The notes below the pieces were generated by a model. The model was given only the letters and a program-made list of their open reading frames with translations. It made no database searches and was not told the origin of the DNA. A DNA stretch of 64,000 nucleotides from Crotophaga sulcirostris (lineage: Eukaryota; Chordata; Aves; Cuculiformes; Crotophagidae). The stretch lies in contig VYZB01000342.1 of assembly GCA_013397455.1 (NCBI GenBank), positions 72,136-136,135 of the forward strand, read 5' to 3'. How positions within the stretch are numbered: position 1 is the first letter of the stretch; each line of letters opens with the position of its first letter. Shown here in pieces: positions 13,088-64,000 of the stretch. The translations under genes and the position numbers were made by a program.

Positions 13088-15917
13088 TCTGAATTTGTAG
13101 AAATGTAGCAGTAAATTTAAAAATCTAATTTTCAATATAGGTGTATAATTGATAAAAAGTAGGTTGAAAAAAGATCTATGAAATATAATTTGCTAATCAC
13201 ACCTTACATTTAAGTAATGAAAACACAGTGTTTCCTCTTCCAATGACTCTTACCTAGAGGTAAATTATATATATTAAATCCAGTGATTCTATTTTAAGCT
13301 TGTTTTGCTATAGCAATGTGATTTCTACTAAATCAGCAATTCCTTACCTTCCAGAACCAACTGTACTTGATTTACAGACAGCACATGACAAGAAGTAATT
13401 TAAGACAACATATGATACCTCACGACAATATCCATGATTTAACACAGGGCAGGCAACAGTATAACTGCAACGTTGATTTTATCTCTACAAACATACTGCT
13501 CAACAGCAGAAGGTTCCTATACTCTATAATATATATCTGAGAGCTAAAACTGAGTTAATCACAGCTTCTTCACTTTAATGCATGTGTGTTTGCTCTGGTA
13601 TATGATAGCATACAATAAATAATAATTCTAAATGCCTTTGGCTCATTCTATACGCCTTGAATTATATTCATATATTCCCAACTACAAGGTAAAGCAGTTA
13701 TTCGATTTAAAGCAAGGAGATGATAAAAGTTAAAGCTGTATTTACCTCTACCATCATTCATCCTCAGTCCATTCTACCATTCTAAATAAGTAACATTATT
13801 TTCACACACACAGTAACAAAATAGTACCTTCATTCCTCACCCTCACAACTCTCAAATTCAGGTAATCTGGCACATTAATCTAGTCATAAGGCACACAATT
13901 TGCCACAGATCCAAAGCAGAGATGCCAGTTTTGGCAATTGTTTCACAGGTCTATTGAACATGATGTGATATATTTTTCCCGAGCCTCTCTTTGTTTCAAA
14001 GACATGCATTAAGAGATTAGTTGTCTCTTTACTGAAAGCCACTAGCTTTCAGAACGACTCTCCAAAGCCAGATGTGGTCTTTTTTAGCCTAATTTGCTCT
14101 TCCAAGTCTAGAAGTTTACTGAGACTTCTTCCTAGTGAATGGAAGAATATAAGAAAAGGAGAGACTTATTCAGAAAACCTGAAACAATTAACAATGGCTT
14201 TCCAGCTGAAAGAAACAGAAGCTCAATCCACAGGTAAGAACATAACTCTTGTTTGTTTTGTGCTAATAACACCACAACACTTGTAAACCTAATAGCAGCT
14301 GATTACACATCTATGCTGGATGCACCTGGTATGAAAGTCAGCCCTGCCCACGGAGCTGGCAGTGTGAATACAACTGCTGGCAGTGTTTGGTTTGCACAGC
14401 CAGTCATGGGAAGCAACAAAGCAGTGGAACACAATGCTTCCCATTTCTTGGCTGTTATAGAGCCCTTTATTTCAAATAGGCCAAAAAAGGCTGGTAAAAA
14501 GATAAAACAAGAAACCACTTCACTATACCTTAGAGGAATCCATTATTTCATATTCTTTCAGTATACATTCCCTCAATGTAACCTTTCATTACCTTTGATA
14601 TAAGATGAATGCTAAATACCATGAAATCTTAGTAATAGTACTTGAAATACCAACATTCATGGTCTCATAAACTTTGTTCCATCAATACATTGTCATTTCA
14701 AATAACTTGTACAGTGGATAGTGATGCACACAGGCCAAAACTTACAGCTCATATTCAGTTTTTGGCAAAGTTTTAGTCTCAGACATCTCTGATTACATTC
14801 AATTACATTTATATCCACAGCAAAAATGAGGGGAAATTCAGGAAAGGCAAAGGTGTACTAAGGTTACCAGCACAGCTCCTTCAGGAAGGAGTCTCACCCT
14901 CTATCTTAAACTAAGGCATTATGAAGAGTACAGTAAAAACACACATCGCTTTCTAGTCTGGATTTCAAAGAATTCTGTTCAGAATTTAGTTTGCTAACGT
15001 TGTTAGAAATACAATATCTGCAAAAAAATTTCTTCCTGTTGACTCCTTTGGACCTTGTCCATGTTTATTCATCAGGTCTGATTAACAATTTTGTTAGTGC
15101 CACAAATAACAAAACTACCTGCCTGAAAATTTAAGTCTGGATACCTCACTTGTGCAAATATGTTCTAGTCTGTTTTTTCTTTCATGGAAGACATGGATAG
15201 CTGCTGCCTATACTCCTATTCCTTTTCATAAGATGTAATATTATAGACACAGCATCAAATTAAGTACAGACAACTACCAATATATTACGTGACCCAAACT
15301 TAGCTCTTAACTATAATTTCAAATCTCTGAGGTAGAAATTAGGTGAAACATATACAATTCATCTAGAAAAAATAACATTTTCATTCTACCTTTTACATAA
15401 ATGGTATTTTAATACTAATTGCACAAATCATTCAGCAACCATTTTAATATAAAAAATAATCTAACTTGACTTACCCATGACTGCACTTTCTTATTTAAAT
15501 GAGTAACCTCAGCTCCTATCAAAGGACATGGAGAAATCGACTGAATGACACAGCTCCTGCATTGTAAGTACCGTGTCAGAGAACATTCCTTCTCATTCCA
15601 AACAGCATCTAAGGATAAACTGGCATTCAAGTCTTCCAAAAAGAAAGAAAAAGTGCTTTACGTAGGGATCAAGAGAGATTTTAAAACAGATAAAAGTTCA
15701 CAAGTTGTACTTCACATTCCAAAATGTAATGTTCTTGTTTTGCCAGAAAGTAACATAGTAAAAAATGCTTACTAATCTTGGCAAACTCAGGACCTTCTAC
15801 AACGGAGTCCTTGCGACAAAAATCACATATTATTAATGGTGCCATCCTAACACCAGCATTGGCCACACATGAACAAAAGCAAGCACTTTACTTTTGTTCT
15901 CTGTCACCTGAATGCAG
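13088..15917. other. Intergenic DNA without recognisable genes
   Basis: Contains a 116-codon plus-strand frame (14253-14603) overlapped by a 71-codon minus-strand frame. Neither has a recognisable motif, and both are likely chance. No repeat recognised. Confidence 0.65.
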
Positions 15918-16300
15918 CTATCCCACCACAACATCTGCCTTGTTGGCCTTCCCTCCAATTCTTACCCACACACACTTAACCCACCGTCACCGTCATCAAG
16001 CTTTAGACAGTCAAAACACTCCTTAACATGCAAGGCTACCACACCGCTTCTCCTTCCCTGCCTATCCCTTCTAAAGAGTTTGTAGCCATCCAGTTGTGCC
16101 AGTCATCTCACCGTGTTCCTGTTACGGCAACCAAATCATAGCTTTCCTGCTGCCCAATGGCTTCCACCTCCTCCTGTTGCCCATGCTGTGCGCATTGGTG
16201 CAGATCCACTTAGGCTGGACTACTGATCTCACCACCTTTTTAGGGGGAGAAGCCCTAATTCCTGTGTGACCATTCTCAGGCATTTCCGTGATTCTGTTTT
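15918..16300 (-). mobile_element. CR1-type LINE remnant, ORF2 endonuclease region (degenerate)
   Basis: Read on the minus strand, this stretch encodes pieces of the AP-endonuclease domain of a CR1 retrotransposon, in order and with frameshifts between them. They are ICTNAHSMGN (16176-16205; CR1 typically has YTNARSMGN), QQESYDLVAVTGTR (16111-16152; typically ESYDLVAITETWW), DGYKLFRRDRQGRR and following residues (16022-16090), and VWVRIGGKANKADVVVG then a stop (to about 15918). The catalytic Glu of the ETWW motif is replaced by Gly, a stretch between blocks two and three is deleted, and no reverse transcriptase follows. It is an immobile, truncated fossil. Both end points are approximate. CR1 is the dominant LINE of birds and other reptiles. 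Confidence 0.85.
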
Positions 16301-19300
16301 CATTATCTTTAATTTTTCTTTTTGATCAGGATATTACTTAAATACTCAAGACATTTAGGAACGGAGAGTAAACTGGCATGCATCTTCAGAGTTTGGTTAA
16401 ACATACAGAGCTCAACTGATCTCAGTGGAGGTTTGCCTGCTTCCAGCCAGCAGTAAATTGTGTCTGGCACTCCTTTTATGTGTCAGCCAACTCAGTTTGA
16501 TGATTGAGGGAAAAAGATAGCACCTCAGAGGAAAAAATCTTGCCATCATCTTCCCAAAAAGTTAAAGGCAAGGGCTGCAAGTCCTACGAATGGCCCGGTT
16601 AAGAGAAAATAAGTGTACCTAATATATTTTGTTGGCAAAGTACCATTGTCAATATCCAATTCCCCAACTTCTGAATTTCCAGTCTCCTGAAAAAAAAAAG
16701 TGATCCACATGGTTTTTCCGTTTATCTGCTTTCTCGCCAAATGCTGTGCCTTGGACAGTAAGTTTCTACTGCCTTCAGTTTCCTTACTCCACAAAATAGC
16801 CAAACTTCTCCTCATAAGCTTTAAATAATATTCCTTATTTATCTAAGGTCAAGCACACAGTTTACAGTTATCACTAATACCTTTCAGCATGGCTGCATCG
16901 TTTTTATGCTTGTTTCACCTCTCAAATATTTGCTAGGATTTTCAGAAACACTCACAGTTCTTGGCAAGAGGACACACAAATACCAGTATCATTGAAAGAT
17001 CTGATATTTTCATTTAAGTAAAAAAATTCATTTGCTTTAACAAGCAAAATGTTCAACAAGCCAAGGAAAGGAAAGATGTCCTTGAAGGAGAAAGCAAATG
17101 GCCAAGGCATTTCATTCGTATCCAGTAAAGAATCGTTGGGTATCAGGTTTCCTTCAAACTTACAGAAACTTAAATAGGAGCAACAGAAAAGTGCAGAAGT
17201 TAAAGAACAACGCAGACTTCGCCACCACACTGTGGCAATAAACAAAACATTGCTAAATGAAATATCTCTTGAAGTCAGAATTATCGACCAATAGGCAGAC
17301 AAAAATCAATACTAAGATCTTACTGACACAAAAAAGAAAACGATGTTTGCAGCAACTACACTCAGCCAACTGCTAACAGAGAAGAAAACAGAATGCGTGA
17401 TCTGCAACGTTTTCCATTGTCTCATACAAGGAGGAAATTTCCTAATGAGGAAACAATTACAACAAAGCTCTAGTACAGCTTTGAACATCCTATGTAACGT
17501 TTTAACAAAAGATAGGTCGCAGTCTTTTTGAAAGCTCACGTGTTTCTCTTGGCTTAAAAATGCTTTCTGTTAAAAATATCTGCAAAACCTGAATATTTTG
17601 GAGATTAAGAAATAGTAGGGTTAGAGATTCATATTGGCCCCCTCCATAGGATATTTCACACATAGATCAAGAGATAATAACTTTACCAAAATCAAAAGCA
17701 CCTGCAGGAAATGAAAGAGAACAATGTGTTGTATTTAATTTAAAGCTAAAGGACTCAACAAGTGTCAGGTGGTATCAGTAATTCGTAAGATTTACCTTCA
17801 CTTTCCACTGGCATCTGATAAACCTTCAAAGTTTCTTTAAGATGACTAAGACTTGCAGCATCGGAGATGACCAGCATCATATTAACATCTTCTGAAATGG
17901 CATCTAGTTCACACACACAATTATTAATGGATTCTTTATTACTTATATTAGTATTTCTGAAGAGTTTCCAGATAATTTTCAGCTCAATATTACTGTAGCA
18001 AGCTTTTCTCAAAATTCCTATAATTTAAAAAGTGGGGTGTAAGACACACATATACATGGTTTTCAATACAGTACTGTTTGAACATACTGCTAACTTTCCA
18101 CATTTACAAGATGGTAATTTAGGCCCTGATCCAACACCACCGAAGTCAATGAAAAGACTTCTATTGATGTAAATGGGCCTTGGAAGAAGGCCTTATTTAA
18201 ATTTTTTAACGTGTCCAAAATTTACTTTTCAACAGATAATTTTACCCTTGTTATTACTCCCAAATTGACCAGTGAGTTTGAATCCACTTTGAATAAAGTC
18301 ATTTATTTTTCATTTTCTTCAAACTGTGACAGATTTTTTTAACTATCATCAATCAACTGACATCTGAGATTCAGTTTAAACAGCATAAAACTTCTCGCTG
18401 AAAACAGACCCCTTGGTAACTGTAGACATTGAGGTACCTCAGTGAATCAGAATGCTTTCATTCAATATGTAGTGATTCCATTGCACAGATTCTATACCAA
18501 ATATCAAAAATATGATTATTCAACATTAAGGAAATGAACGAAAGCCTACTGATGAGATTACACAGGTCTTAAAGGAGATACATTGTGGTTGCTCTGGGAA
18601 AACAGAGGCAACAAGTGGCCTTCATCCCCTAGGCTTCCCTTTCTTTACCTATAAGGCAAGATAGACTTTGCTAGCTAGCACATGACTTTAATAGGTCCAA
18701 AAGCAACAGGGATAGCTCCCTCTCTCCATCTGGCTCAAACTTGCAAAAGAGATTTGTCCTTTCTTAATTTCACCTGATCCAGATACTGTCTGGTCTAGCT
18801 TCACAACCTGATGACAGCTCAGCTACATCACACAAAGGAGTCACAAGCTGCTAGCACACAGTTCCTGCCTACCAAGCCTGGCCTCTCTCAGTTTTATGGC
18901 TGAAGAGGATGACTTTGAGAGGGCTGGTTTGGTTTCAGATTTGTAAAACCTGGGACCAGTTAAACTCTCACTAAATTCTCCTGGAGGACAATGTTTTATA
19001 CATTGTTTAAGTGTATTAAGCACCTATATCTAATTGTAACTGCATGTAACTGATGAGAACATTTTGTAATTAGGTCATTACCACACATGGCCCAGCCCTG
19101 ATGACAGACTGCATTTTAAAAAGTAGCAAACTTGGTATTACCATTATCAGCTTTTAGACCTTCCCAAATTGAGTGCCTCACAAAAATGTAGAGACAGTTT
19201 CCAAGAACATCTAATCCAATCCACATTTTGTACAATAGGTCAACCAAGGAGTAAGGAGCAAACTAAATTAATACAAGGGAGGTTACATGTTGAAGAGTAA

Positions 19301-20737
19301 TAGTGTGATCATACAGATTTTCAATAAAATTTATAGTAGTTCCCTTAAAACATGCACTAGGTTCACAGAGTGTGCCAAGATATTACTAAACTCCTTGCAG
19401 CAACTGGTAGCAAATTAACACCTAATCCTTAGAAGGAACCTACCCCAATGAATGGGCCACTGTTACAAATAATTTCTTTCAACCTCCCATAATATCAGGA
19501 TCAGTTGCCTTCAGTCAACTCTTCAATACTAGTCAGATTCCTATTGTACTTCAGGATAGGTCAGTGTATCAGGGCCACTGAATTAAGCAACAGAAACATG
19601 TCAGAAAGAAATTAAATTAACAGCAACTTATTTTCACCTTAATGCCAAGTAAAAATAGTTGTGTTATTATGACAACGTCCTCTTTCTCCCTGCAGGTCTC
19701 CAATGCATTTCTAACAACTAATTTCTCTAGTTACCATATCCAGTGGGGAAATTAACCAATTATTCTAAAATATCCCTCCAGTATCCAAAACTGTGAAAGC
19801 AAAAAGATGGATTAAAAATCCTACCAATCCCAAACTGAAACAAATTATCAGTTACATATACCTTACCCTCTGCTTTTGGCAGTATTTCAGCTCCACACAC
19901 AATACAATAAAGTCCTTTCTTGCAAGGCTGGTGGGATGTTTCCTTCTAACAAGACAATATACAAATTCATGTAAATACTAGCTTGTATATTGTAACTATG
20001 TAACTCTGCAGATTGACACATTTGAATATAAACACAAAGAAATCTATCTAGACTGCTTCAGAGAAATATATTGCTTGAAATACTCCAAGAAATACTTTTG
20101 AAACAATGTTTATCATTTGTATTAGCTAATAATGGAAATATACATCATGCTAAAAATGCTTAAAAGAGAAATATTTTAATATAAAATAGGAAACATTTTA
20201 TAGTCCACAACACTTTTTTTGCAAAGTAACCAAGGAAAATAGCACCCAACTCTTAAGCTTCAGTGCAATTATGCCCTTACACTTTCCAAATCCTGCCCTA
20301 AAAATCATTAACCAGAAATCAGAAGCACTGTTTATATTGAAAAAGGAATCACAGCTGTAATGAGTTATGAGCTGTACTCCATAGGCAGTCAATATCTGCA
20401 ACTTCTGCGTGTGTTAACAAGACTTGAAAACACTCAGCCTTCTTGTTTCCTATGAGAAACAAAGGTATCTACTGAGTGTGGAAATTATAAAGATCTAGGG
20501 CAAACCATTCAGATGACGAATAAACAATTTAACCTGTACTAATTCACTTAAAATGTTATATAATAAATTGCTCTCATTTCCCTTGCACCTTAACATTCAG
20601 CAACAGTCTTTTAAAAACAGGTACTTTCCTTTATCTACATGGTACCTTTCTTTCACAAGTGTAGCCACTTTGCCTAACTGTAGCTTTTCTTCTTCTGTAT
20701 TGTCTCTGAACTTTCAGTCCTTTAACAAATTGAAAAT
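16301..20737. other. Intergenic DNA between the CR1 remnant and the presumed BRIP1 3' UTR
   Basis: AT-rich, no identifiable gene. Several minus-strand frames of 75-116 codons (16546-16815, 16952-17302, 17312-17539) lie on the BRIP1 strand but show no domain. If the BRIP1 3' UTR is long, part of this could be transcribed. Confidence 0.6.
18120..18190. repeat. Possible ancient amniote interspersed repeat fragment
   Basis: Contains GGCCCTGATCC, then GAAGTCAATG and, after a short spacer, the near-inverted ATTGATGTAAATGGGCC. Paired GAAGTCAATGG/CCATTGACTTC words after GATCC are familiar from old repeats in reptile and bird genomes (recalled, family not certain). Short and diverged. Confidence 0.35.
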
Positions 20738-21736
20738 TTTATTATTATTTTAGACAGAAGAGCTATTATACCAAAGTAAGAAATGCATTTTCAATAATTT
20801 AGCTTTTATAGATAGAACCATCTTTTCTCGAAAAATCAGGCATAGTATGTTTTATTACAGAAAAATCCTGGCTGTTTTGATTGCAATACAGGAAAGGAAG
20901 GAACATTTAAAAAATTTCAAAAAAAGTAGACAGAGGAAGATTTTAAAGACCTTTATATACAAATTTACATAGTTATGTATTGCACAGAAAGTGTGTTTGT
21001 AGGGCATACAGATGAATACACATTTTGATAGGAATACATATAGAATCTGACCAAAAGAAATTAGACCCTCTCAGAAAAGGAAATTTTAAAGAAACCTCAA
21101 CTTACATATAAAACAAATAAAGACCTCTGAAGAAGCCTCTCATCATTGTCAAATATCAAAATGTTCAAGTACTACTACGCAGCTTCTGATGGACATTTTG
21201 AAAAAAGAAACTGGACAGAAACGATTGAAAAGGGAACAAATGTGGGTGAAGAATAAACCTATTTCAGTGCCTAGGCTCAATCTATCATATTACTTGATCG
21301 GCAAAGATGCTGTTCTACATATCTAATTAAAAAAAAAAAAGCCCTAACAAATGCAGAAAACGGTAATTTGATTATATGGGTGTTTTGTTTTCTGAGAAAA
21401 ACCTAATTGTTTGACTGTATTTAATGGCAGATTAATTAAATCTGTAATAGACAAACCTCCTCAGCCTATAATTACAAGTCAAATGCTACTAGGGCTTCTG
21501 TTTAGAATTTCCACACACGATGTCCTTAGCCATGCAGTTATAATGAAGAATATTGATTATATCTATAGAAAACTGCATGTTGCCTAATCTTCACAGGGAA
21601 AACCAAAAAATTACAATGAATAATTGAGTCTGCTTAGCACATATCAAACGAAATACCAGAAAGCTGCCACTGCTCTAAAGCGAGGCTGTGTTGTAAAAGT
21701 TGCTCATTCTGCTGCCTACAGAAGCTGCAGAAGCTG
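20738..21736 (-). other. BRIP1: Presumed BRIP1 3' untranslated region
   Basis: AT-rich sequence directly after the TGA stop. The true end cannot be fixed from sequence. Candidate poly(A) signals on the minus strand are ATTAAA at 21420-21425 and AATAAA at 20851-20856 and 20738-20743. The span is drawn to the farthest of these and could be shorter or longer. Confidence 0.45.
20851..20856 (-). terminator. BRIP1: Candidate poly(A) signal AATAAA for BRIP1
   Basis: Minus-strand AATAAA about 880 nt beyond the stop codon, with a T-rich stretch (TGATTTTTCG) downstream. It is one of three candidates, with ATTAAA at 21420 and AATAAA at 20738. Such hexamers are common by chance in AT-rich DNA. Confidence 0.25.
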
Positions 21737-63572
<41,836 letters not shown>

Positions 63573-64000
63573 CTGCAATACAAAACAAAAAAAAATTAAT
63601 AAAATTCCACGGTAAGTCTGTTGATGGTCCGTTTAGAAATGCCCTCTAGGATAGTTGAAGATACCCTGTTAAATCACCAGGTTGGCCTATGAAACTGCAA
63701 CAAGTTTTAAAATGTTAAAAAGTAAACACAAGCACCATTGTCCTCGTGCCTGAAAATCTCAAAAAAACTTCCAGCAATCACTAGATACAAATCTATCAGA
63801 ACATAATCGTAGAAATAATTACTATTCCAGTGGAGTATTTACACATGTCAATTCTGCAAATAAATTTCTCACATTTAAAACTTCAGCATAAGGACATTCC
63901 TGTTATGGAACAAGAAGCATCAAGCACCTTAAATGAAGAAACCTTGGGACCAGACACCCAAGTTTAAATACTGAGCACATTTTTCCTTAAAGCAAGCAGA
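63573..64000 (-). other. BRIP1: BRIP1 intron 6, 3' part
   Basis: Non-coding sequence upstream (in transcription) of exon 7. A pyrimidine-rich acceptor tract (about 63575-63600 on the minus strand) precedes the CAG. I see no exon or repeat here. Confidence 0.8.

Noticed and set aside
14253..14603. 116-codon plus-strand frame
   Set aside because: No motif, an antisense frame covers it, and neither end has convincing splice or promoter context.
1..21736. Expectation of a NACA2-like gene or TBX4 exon between BRIP1 and the window edge
   Set aside because: NACA2 is, as far as I recall, a mammalian retrogene. I saw no T-box or NAC-domain coding sequence on either strand.

Overview
This is 64 kb of AT-rich vertebrate nuclear DNA, most likely avian. 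It carries the 3' two-thirds of one gene, BRIP1 (FANCJ/BACH1, the Fanconi anaemia DNA helicase), on the minus strand, followed by a long stretch beyond its 3' end. Evidence for a bird: the gene is compact (14 exons in about 42 kb; the human gene is far larger), there are no Alu or L1-like sequences, interspersed repeats are sparse, and the one coding transposon remnant I can recognise is a CR1 LINE endonuclease. A crocodilian or turtle is not excluded. I see no bacterial-style gene organisation, CRISPR array or viral genome.

Layout, from high to low coordinates (the direction of transcription). 63573-64000 is the end of an intron; the first BRIP1 exons lie beyond the window. Fourteen exons follow, matching human exons 7 to 20: motif Ia and the four iron-sulphur cysteines (63.6-62.6 kb), the DEAH box (62.1 kb), the Arch-like and linker region (59.3-57.7 kb), the TSGTL motif (57.6 kb) and the start of the second RecA-like domain (57.1-56.9 kb). 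An 18.4-kb intron comes next. Then come exons 15 and 16 (38.5-37.8 kb), a 10.2-kb intron, motif VI split over exons 17 and 18 (27.6 and 25.2 kb), and the C-terminal tail in exons 19 and 20 (23.7-21.7 kb). Every junction is GT-AG, all reading phases join, and the joined exons give 1035 codons plus a stop.

1-21736 is the BRIP1 3' UTR and intergenic DNA. In other amniotes the next gene this side is TBX4 (from memory), so this stretch could hold TBX4 regulatory DNA. I found no protein-coding gene in it. It holds a CR1 endonuclease remnant (15.9-16.3 kb), a CpG-bearing, TAAT-rich block near 12.2-12.7 kb that looks like a conserved non-coding element, and two assembly scars: a 16-N gap at 5705, and a perfect 95-bp duplication flanking a single N at 12992.

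The most interesting biology is in the BRIP1 tail. The phospho-dependent TopBP1-docking segment (ESIYFTPELYD) is kept, while the Ser-Pro-Thr-Phe BRCA1-docking motif of the human protein is absent and the extreme C-terminus differs. I did not find a previously undescribed system.
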